From contig NZ_JAETXJ010000002.1 in NCBI RefSeq assembly GCF_022508225.1, forward strand, positions 124,001-188,000: DNA of 64,000 bases, written 5' to 3'. Under the pieces are notes generated by a model that ran no database searches, was not told where the DNA came from, and saw only the letters and a program-made list of their open reading frames with translations. Positions within the stretch are counted from its first letter, which is position 1. Each line of letters opens with the position of its first letter. This document shows, piece after piece, positions 42,977 to 51,343 of the stretch. A program made the translations under genes and the position numbers. Origin of the DNA: Desulfovibrio sp. UIB00. Its GTDB lineage: Bacteria; Desulfobacterota; Desulfovibrionia; Desulfovibrionales; Desulfovibrionaceae.

Positions 42977-43537
42977 ATGAAGGTGCAGCCAATTACTGAT
43001 CTGAAGGATATTAAGCGCATCAAGCGATTGTTGTCATCAAATCCGAGAAATATGTTGCTATTTATAATGGGTATCAACGCAGGATTACGAGTTCAAGATA
43101 TTTTGGCATTGCGTGTGAGTGATGTTGAAAATGCTGTAGTTGGAGATCGTGTAACTGTGTTGGAAAAGAAGACGAAGAAAGAAAATGTGCTCATCATTAA
43201 CCAGGAAATTTATGATGCCGTGCAACGATACCTGACCTTTCATAAGAAGCGTGTTCCGAGTGAGTTCCTGTTTAAGAGCCGGAAAGGTTGGAACTACCCG
43301 CTGAGCACATATGCTGTGACGCACATGGTTCAGGGCTGGTGCGATGAAATCAATCTGGCCGGCAATTACGGTGCTCATACCCTTCGTAAGACGTGGTGCT
43401 ACCAGCAACGAAAGCTCTATGGTGTATCGTGGGAGTTACTCGCGAAAAGGATGAACCATTCGAACCCCGCAGTTACTCGGAGGTACTTGGGCATCCAAGC
43501 CGAGGAAGTAGAGGAAGTGTTGCTCAATGCTATTTGA
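42977..43537 (+). CDS. Catalytic-domain-only tyrosine recombinase
   Basis: A 186-aa protein with all catalytic boxes: Arg in GINAGLRVQDILALRV, Lys region EKKTKKENVLI, HTLRKTWCYQQRKLYG, NHSNPAVTRRYLGI with the Tyr nucleophile. It lacks an N-terminal arm or core-binding domain. GGAG lies 9 nt before the chosen ATG (another at 42971). It is not like the full integrase downstream and may act in resolution or multimer control of the element rather than in integration. Confidence 0.8.
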   Translation: MKVQPITDLKDIKRIKRLLSSNPRNMLLFIMGINAGLRVQDILALRVSDVENAVVGDRVTVLEKKTKKENVLIINQEIYDAVQRYLTFHKKRVPSEFLFKSRKGWNYPLSTYAVTHMVQGWCDEINLAGNYGAHTLRKTWCYQQRKLYGVSWELLAKRMNHSNPAVTRRYLGIQAEEVEEVLLNAI

Positions 43538-43740
43538 TCAAAAATATTTTCAGGGCCTCAGTGCCTCCGTGTAATGAGGCTTGATCCAGAAAGTGTATGA
43601 GGTGATGAAGCTGTGTATGAATATCTGTAACTAGCTGAAAACAAAGAGACAAAGTTTGCCATATTTTCATGGGGGTGCTATGTTCTCTTCAACCCTTCGT
43701 GTTGGAGGTAAACTTGTCTAGTAAATTTGGAGTGAAAATT

Positions 43741-43941
43741 ATGTCGGTTCATCAACGCAACGATGGTCACTGGATTGTTGTTTTCAAAAGTGTCGATGGC
43801 AAGCGCAAGGAACGTTCTTTTGAGTGTGGCCCGGATGCTGAAGCCTCCGCAAAAGTTTTTGACGAGGCTATGCGCTCTCGTGATATAGTTCCCGTCGCTC
43901 CTTTACGCGCTGAACTGAAAACATCAGGGGCGACTTCCTAG
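43741..43941 (+). CDS. Stand-alone integrase arm-binding-domain protein
   Basis: A 66-aa protein, MSVHQRNDGHWIVVFKSVDG onward, collinear with the first 50 residues of the integrase encoded 8 bp downstream (MSVYERDGRWGCAYKGPDNK; shared FxxGPxAEA and FDxAMxSRxxVP blocks). It ends shortly after the arm domain. It could compete for or co-occupy integrase arm sites, acting as an excision factor or modulator. Alternatively it is a leftover of an integrase gene duplication. It has a normal stop and no decay. Confidence 0.6.
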   Translation: MSVHQRNDGHWIVVFKSVDGKRKERSFECGPDAEASAKVFDEAMRSRDIVPVAPLRAELKTSGATS

Positions 43942-43949
43942 GAGGCACT

Positions 43950-45026
43950 ATGAGTGTTTACGAGCGTGATGGCCGGTGGGGCTGCGCTTACAAAGGGCCA
44001 GATAACAAACGGCACGATAAATCCTTCGGGTACGGCCCCAGTGCTGAAGCCGCTGCTTATGCTTTTGACGCGGCGATGAAGTCCCGCGCCTTGGTTCCAT
44101 TTGTCCAACAGCCCATTGGCCCTGTGCTGAGGCAAGCTGTTGATAGCTATCTAGACCACCTGCGTGCTCAAGGTAAAAGCCAGTCGCACATCAGCAATGT
44201 GCAGTACATGGCGACAAGCCTGCTTTACAAGCACTTTGGGCCGTTGATGCCACTTGATATGATCAACTATTCTGACGGGATAGTTCCATTTATTAACCAT
44301 ATGCGGTCAATTCCAAGCAGCAGAACAGGTGCAGTACGTTCACAAGCAAGCGTTAATCGGTATTGTTGTTTTCTGAGGACTATCTTCAACTATGCTGTGG
44401 CAAATGGTCTGATGGCTCAAAATCCGATGACTCAGTGGCACAAAACGAAGGAACCGCCGAGGCAGTTTCAGATCACGCTTGAGGATGTTGCTAGGATCAT
44501 GAAGCATGCCGATGTTCATGTGAGATGGGCAATCGAAGTGTGCTTTAACCTTGGTGTGCGTTCGGGCGACTCAGAGCTGCTCTCGCTGCGCTGGATCGAT
44601 GTGGATTGGGAGCGGAAGCAGGTGCGGGTGTATGGCAGGAAAACTAAAACCTACCGGGTCATCCCGGTAAAAGATGCTTTCCTTGAGCGGTTGAGGAAAA
44701 TGCGGGCTATCAGCCTGACAGAATTCATCATTGAATACCGTGGCAAGCGGGTTAATCGGATTCAGAAAGCGTTCAGAATGGCTTGTCGCAGAGCAGGGAT
44801 TGAACATTCCGTTCGAATGTACGACCTGAGGCATATGTTTGCAACATTCATGTTGTCAAACGGAGCAGACCTTGCCGCTGTATCAAAGCTCCTGGGCCAC
44901 TCCAGCGTAACAATGACCGCCAACGTGTATTACCAATACCTTGAGGGCGAGAAGGAACGGGCAGTGGCACTGTTACCAGAACTTCCGCCTCTTGGGCAGT
45001 CGATAGTTCCGCAGCCTTCACTTTAG
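43950..45026 (+). CDS. int: Integrase of the second element (tyrosine recombinase)
   Basis: A 358-aa integrase: arm domain (residues 1-50), core-binding domain, and catalytic domain with GVRSGDSELLSLRW, MYDLRHMFATFMLSNGADLA, LLGHSSVTMTANVYYQYLEG. GGAGG precedes its ATG. It is related to the prophage integrase at 23578-24702, fitting a common tRNA-Pro target. A terminator follows. Its presumed arm sites are the 21-bp repeats at 46102-46180, more than 1 kb downstream beyond two cargo genes. Confidence 0.92.
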   Translation: MSVYERDGRWGCAYKGPDNKRHDKSFGYGPSAEAAAYAFDAAMKSRALVPFVQQPIGPVLRQAVDSYLDHLRAQGKSQSHISNVQYMATSLLYKHFGPLMPLDMINYSDGIVPFINHMRSIPSSRTGAVRSQASVNRYCCFLRTIFNYAVANGLMAQNPMTQWHKTKEPPRQFQITLEDVARIMKHADVHVRWAIEVCFNLGVRSGDSELLSLRWIDVDWERKQVRVYGRKTKTYRVIPVKDAFLERLRKMRAISLTEFIIEYRGKRVNRIQKAFRMACRRAGIEHSVRMYDLRHMFATFMLSNGADLAAVSKLLGHSSVTMTANVYYQYLEGEKERAVALLPELPPLGQSIVPQPSL

Positions 45027-45041
45027 CGAAAGCTGGTCGAT

Positions 45042-45075
45042 ATATGGCCCTGGACGATTAAGTTCAGGGCCATCT
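45042..45075 (+). terminator. Terminator of the second integrase
   Basis: Stem GGCCCTG / CAGGGCC with loop GACGATTAAGTT. A similar hairpin sharing CGATTAAGTTCAGGG follows the DsrE-like gene at 46002-46036. Confidence 0.75.
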
Positions 45076-45099
45076 TCTGGATTAAATAATTTCAACATA

Positions 45100-45459
45100 T
45101 TAGCGAGCTAGAATTTTTATCGCCTCTTGAGCACAGGGATGCGATGAAGAGCTTATTTTTTTTGCCAGCAGTTCACAGCGTTGCTTGTCATTCTTGGAGT
45201 CGTGTTTTCCATGAACAGCAACTATCGTATTATTTTTTCCGAGCTTGAAGGTACATGAAATGTCTTTTGCTTGAGCCTGACTCCAGTTTGCTATGACTTC
45301 AGAATCGTTTCCTTTGTTTACATAAACCTCAAATTGATCAGGGCCTTCCTTCCACATCGACTCAGTCATGCCGCTTGGGCTGCACTGAGTCCCCGCATGT
45401 GAAGCAGCAGGACAACAGATTAATGCCAGAAGTAACAATGCCAAGGACGTTAAATTCAT
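45100..45459 (-). CDS. Small secreted/periplasmic protein of unknown function
   Basis: A 119-aa protein with a clear signal peptide (MNLTSLALLLLALICCPAAS, cleavage about residue 22 after SHA). The mature part has four Cys residues, suggesting disulfides in the periplasm, and no recognised family. It is cargo between integrase and att, reading opposite to both neighbours. Confidence 0.65.
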   Translation of the reverse strand: MNLTSLALLLLALICCPAASHAGTQCSPSGMTESMWKEGPDQFEVYVNKGNDSEVIANWSQAQAKDISCTFKLGKNNTIVAVHGKHDSKNDKQRCELLAKKISSSSHPCAQEAIKILAR

Positions 45460-45620
45460 ATGACCTCCTTAAATTTGCAGTAAAATATGCCTTGATATAG
45501 TTTTTTACAAATAGTTTTTGATGCACATTAGATGAATAAAATATAGTAAAATGATATTATATTGCATTGTTCTAATCTCAGAGGTATCTCAAATTCATAA
45601 AATTACTACAGGAGATTAGC

Positions 45621-45974
45621 ATGAAGAAATTCCTTTTTGTTCTTTCTCGTGGCCCTGAAGATTCAACACGCGCAGTGCGTTGTTTCCAATTTGCGAAAAT
45701 TGCGGCAGAGAAGGGTCATGATGTAACGGTTTTCTTGGTGGACGATGCTGTTTACCTTGCTAATCTCGGCATGTCTGAGCGAGTCAAATGCCCCACTGGT
45801 GATGAATTGCTGCCGTATATGAAGGTCGTCCAAGAAAAAGGGAAGATCCTCGTCTGTAAACCTTGCGCAGCCACTCGCATGATCGGTGAAGATGATTTGC
45901 CCTCTGGGTTCTTCATCAGCACGGGTGTGACGTTGATAGAGCTTGCAGAAGAAGCTCAGGTGTTCTCATTCTAA
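45621..45974 (+). CDS. DsrE/TusD-like sulfur-relay family protein
   Basis: A 117-aa protein, MKKFLFVLSRGPEDSTRAVR onward, with the DsrE fold pattern (GHDVTVFLVDDAVYLANLG; then GKILVCKPCAATRMI). Cys residues in VCKPC are at the place used for persulfide transfer in this family. It is preceded by AGGAG and followed by a hairpin at 46002-46036. It is cargo next to att; the family is abundant in sulfate reducers, so it may have been captured from such a host. Confidence 0.75.
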   Translation: MKKFLFVLSRGPEDSTRAVRCFQFAKIAAEKGHDVTVFLVDDAVYLANLGMSERVKCPTGDELLPYMKVVQEKGKILVCKPCAATRMIGEDDLPSGFFISTGVTLIELAEEAQVFSF

Positions 45975-46001
45975 TCGGATCCATCGGCATAGATCGAAAG
46001 G

Positions 46002-46036
46002 TGGCCTTGGGCGATTAAGTTCAGGGTCATTTTTTT
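46002..46036 (+). terminator. Terminator of the DsrE-like gene
   Basis: Stem GTGGCCTTG / CAGGGTCAT (with G-T pairs) around GGCGATTAAGTT, then eight T residues. It shares its loop and right arm with the terminator at 45042. Confidence 0.7.
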
Positions 46037-46064
46037 TGTATGAACGCAGGTGAGCAGTTTTTAA

Positions 46065-46180
46065 CGCCAAAAATGATGCAGCTGATGTTCCATGAAAAGA
46101 ACGCCAAAAACGCCAAAGTGTACACCAAATACGCCAAACAATTCACCAAAAACACCAAAAGATACGCCAAAAACGCCAAA
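46065..46180. repeat. Regular 21-bp (9+12) iteron array of CRCCAAA next to att
   Basis: Nine copies of CGCCAAA or CACCAAA start at 46065, 46102, 46111, 46123, 46132, 46144, 46153, 46165 and 46174. From 46102 the spacing alternates strictly 9, 12, 9, 12, 9, 12, 9 bp, i.e. a 21-bp period, two helical turns. Position 95 bp before the att copy suggests integrase or Xis arm sites, or an origin-type iteron set. Confidence 0.85.
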
Positions 46181-46274
46181 GTGTATGTGGCGTGATTGGT
46201 GCGAGCCACATGAACTTGTATGAGCGTATAAATAATGTATAAGTATTTGTAATGATTATAAATAAGGTTGATTT

Positions 46275-46544
46275 TTTGGGAGCAGGAAGTCGAAGGTTCG
46301 AATCCTTTCGCTCCGACCATATACCCAAGAAAAAGGGATAGTTAGGTGAAAACCCGACTATCCCTTTCTTGCGTTGAATGGGATCGCCAAAAGTGGCGTG
46401 TGGTAGAATTTCTGGAAAAATTCATGTAACTATATGATATATATTTAAAAATATAGCGCCACATGGCCATAACTTAAAAAGTTGCATCAACGATACAAAC
46501 GCTTGCGGACATGGGGGCGATTGGTGCGTGATTTGGTGCGGGGG
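46275..46544 (+). repeat. att copy 2: tRNA-Pro 3' end plus flank
   Basis: Second copy of the direct repeat at 24743-25012 (offset 21532 bp). It again holds only the 3' half of tRNA-Pro, ending CGCTCCGACCA. It is followed by a hairpin at 46327-46371 (AGGGATAGT / ACTATCCCT with flanking AAGAAA/TTTCTT), the terminator expected after the tRNA. It bounds the second element on the right. The complete tRNA-Pro gene is not in the window. Confidence 0.85.
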
Positions 46545-46753
46545 CAGGTGCTGTAGCAGTGAGTGCGGCCTAATAGCAGGGATATCGGTAGTAATCATTG
46601 CTTGTTGAGTTACTATAGGTGTTTTGGGGGAGCCCCAGGATGCCTGACTTGGTTGAAAATTTTTGAGCGTTAATTGTTGAATTTAATACGTGCAGTCTAT
46701 ATGTTAGGTATAGGCTGTCTTTCGCATTTCAAGTTCTATTGAGGGGGGGCACT

Positions 46754-47554
46754 ATGAGCTTTTCTGCGGGTGATCATCTCAGGATTCAATGTGTTGGATA
46801 TACTCACCATGGCTTGTATGTTGGAAATGGAATGGTAATTCACAAAAATAGAAACGGAGTCGAATTTTCCACGGAAGAAGAATTTTCTGAAGGTGCAAGC
46901 ATAAGCGTTGTCCAGCATATGAGACAAAGTGTTTTTACTAATGAAGAAGCTATTAGTCGCGCTGAATCTCGTATTGGTGAAGATTCATATAATGTTTTTT
47001 TTGATAATTGTGAGCATTTTGTAATGTGGTGCAAGTTTGGTGTTGAAGAAAGCAAGCAGGTTAGAGCGGCCAGTGCAATGGCTTTTCATGCGATGAGTGC
47101 TGCTTGGAGAGAGTATCAGGCAGGGAAAATTCCAGAGTCAGTATTAAAGTTTTTTGTTCAAAATCCAGGTGCGGTACAGCGGCTTATTACGCTGAACAGC
47201 ACGACAAACGCAGTATCTGGGGCGCTGTTGTCGGCGCTCACTTCTCTTGGGTTTACGGCTGAAGCTACAACCGGAGGAGTGCTGACCTCGGGAGTGGTTG
47301 GAGGCGCCATTGGTACAGCTGCAAGCGTTGCCGCAACATCATCGGCAACATCCACCGCTGTGGGGTTAAGTGCAGGACTTGCAGTCGGAAGTGCTGCTGC
47401 TGTTGGAACATCTGTTGTAGCGGGGACATCCGTCGTAGCGGGCGTTACTGCAGTAGGTGCAGCAAGCGTGGCAAGTGTCGTTGTGGCCCCAATTGCTGTA
47501 GCCGCTGGAGTTGGCTACTGTGCGAAAAAGCTTTTTGATTTGCTCACAGACTAA
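46754..47554 (+). CDS. LRAT-domain (NlpC/P60-superfamily) protein with glycine/alanine-rich hydrophobic tail
   Basis: A 266-aa protein. Residues 1-110 are an LRAT-like papain-fold domain: catalytic His in THHGLYVGNGMVIH and Cys in FFDNCEHFVMWCKFG. Residues about 150-260 are a long Ala/Val/Gly/Ser/Thr-rich hydrophobic stretch (GGVLTSGVVGGAIGTAASVA and similar), which could insert in membranes. The ATG at 46754 follows GAGGGGGGG. A terminator is at 47663. LRAT-type enzymes act as acyltransferases or amidases on lipids; the substrate here is unknown. Confidence 0.7.
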   Translation: MSFSAGDHLRIQCVGYTHHGLYVGNGMVIHKNRNGVEFSTEEEFSEGASISVVQHMRQSVFTNEEAISRAESRIGEDSYNVFFDNCEHFVMWCKFGVEESKQVRAASAMAFHAMSAAWREYQAGKIPESVLKFFVQNPGAVQRLITLNSTTNAVSGALLSALTSLGFTAEATTGGVLTSGVVGGAIGTAASVAATSSATSTAVGLSAGLAVGSAAAVGTSVVAGTSVVAGVTAVGAASVASVVVAPIAVAAGVGYCAKKLFDLLTD

Positions 47555-47662
47555 CTATGTGATTTTTTGTGTGCTCTGCTGGTGTGTATTGCTATGGTCT
47601 GCGCGGGCAGGGGCTGTGGTCCCTTTTGAGCTAAACAAGGTTTCTTTTGGTGTTCGTAACCT

Positions 47663-47692
47663 AAGACCGCGCAGAAATGGGCGGTCTTTTTA
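47663..47692 (+). terminator. Terminator after the LRAT gene
   Basis: Stem AAGACCGC / GCGGTCTT, 10-nt loop, then TTTTATTG. Confidence 0.8.
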
Positions 47693-47774
47693 TTGTGGTT
47701 TAGCCAGTTGAGCGCACTTGTGCGCGAAGCAGAGAATCGCCCGCTATGTGGGTGGAAATAAAGTGTTATACACA

Positions 47775-47952
47775 AAAAAACACCCTTCCTGTACGATGAA
47801 GTTGTTCAAGCCCATCGTAACATTTAAAGGAGGGTGTTTTTATTATGGGAACCAAGGCCCAAAGCTTAGCTCACACAAAGTGGCTGTGCACGTATCATAT
47901 CGTGCTCACGCCTGTATCGTCGGAAAATAATATTTGTTCAGTTGCGCGATAG
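47775..47952 (+). pseudogene. Truncated IS200-type element (left end and tnpA start)
   Basis: The long hairpin at 47777-47841 (arms AAACACCCTTCC and GGAGGGTGTTTTT) is the regulatory stem at the left end of IS200-family elements. It is followed by ATG 47845 and MGTKAQSLAHTKWLCTYHIV, the start of the IS200 TnpA Y1 transposase. The frame is lost after about 24 residues and stops at 47952; the HUH and Tyr motifs are absent. Confidence 0.85.
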
Positions 47953-48465
47953 TATAAAAGAAAATTTTGCAGAGTCTTTGTAAGTACAAAGGAGTAGATA
48001 TTCTGGAAGGTCGCTTAATGCCATCTCGGGCAAAGGTGGCGGCCTGAACGTGTATGCCCCATCTTTGAGGTAGGGCTGCCCAAAGTGGAGATTTGCAGAT
48101 TTTTTAAATTCCAAACTGTTAGATATCAATTTAAATTTATCGCGAATTATCACCAGGGTCGAAAAAAATGCAGTAACTCAATGGTGTGCTAGTATTCGAT
48201 AATTTGTACAGCCTTTTGTGTGTTAACTGATGCTTTTGTGATAAATAATGTAAAATTGCCTTTTTTATATAAAAGGTGTCTATGAAGTTCACGAATCGTA
48301 ATGCTTAACTGTTTATTTATATGAATCTCATCATGATATTTTATGAGAAAAATTTTTATGACCAGCATAAATATTTATTAAAATCCTCCGATCTATTATT
48401 GATGGAATATGCATGGTTCAAAGCTTCTGAATATATGTTTTAATGAGCATGACGGAGGGAATGTT
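47953..48465. other. Gene-free region upstream of the first chemoreceptor
   Basis: AT-rich, no supported gene. Short frames on both strands have neither ribosome sites nor family patterns. It should contain the chemoreceptor promoter. Confidence 0.4.
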
Positions 48466-50232
48466 ATGGGAAAAATTTCTACAATGCAGAAACTTTTTGG
48501 TTTGTGTTTGCTGCTCTCGCTATTCCCAGTTGCAATAGGTGGATACGCGGTAAGAAGTTTGCAAAAACTTACGTTTGATTTAAACACGCTATATAATGTG
48601 CATATGAAAGGGTTAGATCAAACACGTGCGTTAAATATAACTGTTTTGCGTATTGTGCGAGATGAGAAGAATCTAATCATAAGCGACGATGAACAAGAGA
48701 TAGAAAAGTATTTGCAAATTTTGAATAACGAATACAAAGAGTACAACAGTATTCTACAGGATTTGCCAAACTATTTCGTTACAACACGTGGCTATGAACT
48801 GCTTGCAAGCATTAATGCTGCTGCGAAAGAGTGGCGCGCTGCCCATGATCGGGTGGTTGAGCTGGGAAGGAATGTTGACCCGGCCGCCAATAAAGAAGCG
48901 CAAAAGCTTTCGTCTACCCTCGGCAATGACAAACAACGCGCTCTTGCCCAAACAATCCAGACAATTGTTGACTCCAAAATCAATACTGCCAAACGGCTTA
49001 ATGATTCCAGTGCGGCCATGTACCAGCAGGCGTTTTGGATTACAGTGGCAGGCATTGCCATGTCGGTGCTTGTAGGGCTGTGCGCAGGGTATTTTCTCGC
49101 ACGAAATATGCTGCGTCAGCTTGGCGACGAGCCTGCTTCCCTTTCTGATCTTGCACTTGATATTGCCGGTGGAAACTTGAACGCGGAGTTTAATCCCCGC
49201 CGGTCAGAGATTGGCGTGTTTGGGGCCATGAAGCAGATGGTTGCCACACTGAAGTCAAAGATTGCCGAAGCCGATCAAAAGAGCCTCGAGGCCAAGGAAG
49301 AGTCAGAGCGAGCCCAAAAAGCGACGGTAGAAGCTGAAGAAGCCAGAAAGCAAGCTGAACGCGCCAAGGCCGAGGGCATGCTTCAGGCTGCGCAGCAGCT
49401 TGAGGGGGTTGTCCAGGTCGTATCCTCTGCTTCAGAAGAACTTTCCACGCAAATTGAACAATCCAGTCGTGGGGCAGATGAACAGTCTAGCCGTGTGCGC
49501 GAAACCGCAACCGCCATGGAAGAAATGAACGCCACAGTTCTGGAAGTTGCACGCAATGCCCAACAGGCTGCTGACATTTCTCATCAGGCGCGGCAGCAGG
49601 CCCAGGAAGGCTCTAAAATTGTCACTGATGCCGTTAAAAGTATTGAATCTGTTCACTCCCAATCCATTGCCATTAAGGAAGACATGGATGCTTTGGGTAA
49701 GCAGGCCGAAGGTATCGGGCAGATTATGGGTGTGATTGCCGATATTGCTGATCAAACAAACCTGCTGGCTCTGAACGCCGCCATCGAAGCCGCTCGTGCA
49801 GGTGATGCCGGGCGTGGATTTGCTGTGGTTGCCGATGAAGTGCGCAAGCTTGCTGAAAAGACCATGACCGCTACCCAAGAGGTGGGGCAGGCCATCACAG
49901 GTATTCAGGAAGGTACGCGCAAGAATATCCACAACGTGGAGGTGACTGGTGTGTCCATTGAAGAAGCCGCAAGGCTTTCAGTCACGTCTGGTGAATCGCT
50001 CAAGCAGATTCTGAAATTTGTCAACATGGTCAACGACCAGGTTCAGTCCATTGCAACGGCTAGTGAGCAGCAATCCGCAGCAAGCGAAGAGATCAATCAT
50101 TCTGTGGAACAGGTAGCAACCATTTCGTCTGAAACTGCTCAGGCAATGGATCAGGCATCAAGGGCTGTGGCTGACCTTGCGCAGCAGTCCCAAGCATTAC
50201 AGCGCCTCATAGTTGAAATGAAGAAGGGATAA
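48466..50232 (+). CDS. Methyl-accepting chemotaxis protein (first paralogue)
   Basis: A 588-aa chemoreceptor. TM1 is at about residues 9-28 ([20 protein letters not shown]); a periplasmic four-helix-bundle sensor domain (about 30-190) follows with the conserved [21 protein letters not shown]2 is about 192-213 and a HAMP region follows. The long cytoplasmic signalling domain has the hairpin tip [20 protein letters not shown] followed by [25 protein letters not shown] precedes the ATG at 48466. It signals to CheA/CheW. It is closely related to the receptor at 52664 in the cytoplasmic part, less in the sensor. Confidence 0.93.
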   Translation: MGKISTMQKLFGLCLLLSLFPVAIGGYAVRSLQKLTFDLNTLYNVHMKGLDQTRALNITVLRIVRDEKNLIISDDEQEIEKYLQILNNEYKEYNSILQDLPNYFVTTRGYELLASINAAAKEWRAAHDRVVELGRNVDPAANKEAQKLSSTLGNDKQRALAQTIQTIVDSKINTAKRLNDSSAAMYQQAFWITVAGIAMSVLVGLCAGYFLARNMLRQLGDEPASLSDLALDIAGGNLNAEFNPRRSEIGVFGAMKQMVATLKSKIAEADQKSLEAKEESERAQKATVEAEEARKQAERAKAEGMLQAAQQLEGVVQVVSSASEELSTQIEQSSRGADEQSSRVRETATAMEEMNATVLEVARNAQQAADISHQARQQAQEGSKIVTDAVKSIESVHSQSIAIKEDMDALGKQAEGIGQIMGVIADIADQTNLLALNAAIEAARAGDAGRGFAVVADEVRKLAEKTMTATQEVGQAITGIQEGTRKNIHNVEVTGVSIEEAARLSVTSGESLKQILKFVNMVNDQVQSIATASEQQSAASEEINHSVEQVATISSETAQAMDQASRAVADLAQQSQALQRLIVEMKKG

Positions 50233-50253
50233 CCCCCCTCAGCCCGTGTATTC

Positions 50254-50287
50254 AAAAGGCCGCTCAGGAATATGGGCGGTCTTTTTG
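50254..50287 (+). terminator. Terminator after the first chemoreceptor
   Basis: AAAGGCCGCTC / GGGCGGTCTTT hairpin (with one mismatch) followed by TTG; T run TTTTT inside the right arm. Confidence 0.7.
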
Positions 50288-50318
50288 TTTGATGATCTGG
50301 CTCTATGTGGACTTTACG

Positions 50319-51191
50319 TCACCCGAAGAGGCTCAGTTGCCTGTGGGCCTGCTTTTCTTCAAGAGTTTTCATATATTGAAAAATCGGCTCAGGCTCATGC
50401 ATGATGCCATGCTGCAAACAGTAATGGCGGGAAAAGTCCATCAGGTATTTGTTGTTTGGACTGCTCAGTATGTATTGCGTGCCATAGGCCCGGATGTATT
50501 TTTCCTTCATTCCGGGAAAGTGCCGATCAAGCTGGCTATAGAAGTATTGCCGGTTCCCCTGGCGAAGCGTCATTCCCATGCCAAAATTAATGATGCCGCG
50601 CACATTTGCCTCGGCGCAGTACTCCAGAATCCCCGCGATATTTTCTTTTGTATCATTGATGAAGGGGAGTATGGGGCAAAGCCATACCACAGTCGGTATC
50701 CCTGCATCGCGCAAGCGAAGCAGCACGTTAAAGCGCTCCTTTGTGGTGCTTACGTTCGGTTCCAGCTTTTTGCACAAATCTTCATTGTGTGTGGTCAGGG
50801 TTATCTGAACAACGCATTTGGTCTTTTCATGAATTTTTTGCAACAGGTCGAGATCGCGCAGTATCCGATCTGACTTTGTGATCACGGTAAAGCCAAAGCC
50901 ATGCTCATGTATCAGCGACAAGGCCTTTCTGACATTTCCGATTTCCATTTCTGCCGGAATGTATGGATCTGTCATGGAGCCTGTGCCAATCATGCACTTT
51001 TTGCGTTTGCGCTGAAGTGCGTTATCAAGCAGCTCTATGGCGTTTTCCTTTACTTCTATATCTTCAAACTCATGCTCCATGCCATAGCAAGCGCTGCGCG
51101 AATCGCAGTAAATACATCCATGCGAACATCCGCGATAGATATTCATGCCGTTTTTAGCGGATAAAATTTCCTTTGCTTTCACAAAATGCAT
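50319..51191 (-). CDS. Radical SAM protein of the SPL/Rv2578c type
   Basis: A 290-aa radical SAM enzyme. The [4Fe-4S] motif CSHGCIYCD has Cys22, Cys26 and Cys29, preceded by NIYRG. Further blocks GTGSMTDPYIPAEM and TVITKSDRILRDLDLL are typical of spore-photoproduct-lyase-related SPL family proteins (Rv2578c group) found widely in non-sporulating bacteria. The reaction is not known for this group. It is monocistronic and convergent with the chemoreceptor. Confidence 0.8.
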   Translation of the reverse strand: MHFVKAKEILSAKNGMNIYRGCSHGCIYCDSRSACYGMEHEFEDIEVKENAIELLDNALQRKRKKCMIGTGSMTDPYIPAEMEIGNVRKALSLIHEHGFGFTVITKSDRILRDLDLLQKIHEKTKCVVQITLTTHNEDLCKKLEPNVSTTKERFNVLLRLRDAGIPTVVWLCPILPFINDTKENIAGILEYCAEANVRGIINFGMGMTLRQGNRQYFYSQLDRHFPGMKEKYIRAYGTQYILSSPNNKYLMDFSRHYCLQHGIMHEPEPIFQYMKTLEEKQAHRQLSLFG

Positions 51192-51343
51192 CTGTTTGTT
51201 CCCGTCTGACTGCTGTGCAACGCAGCTGTTATTGTCTTGACGCGTCGCGCAGTTCTTACCATATGCGCCAGCTATCCCATCTGTCGGTTTTTTCTTCGCT
51301 GGTGTGGCGGGCGAGTGCCGCAGAGTTCGTCTTTTGGGCTCAT

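Noticed and set aside
46027-46320. Minus-strand frame starting MVGAKGFEPSTS with a Leu/Ala-rich repeat part
   Set aside because: The opening is the known artefact of translating the reverse complement of a tRNA 3' end, and the repeat part is the 21-bp CRCCAAA array read in frame.
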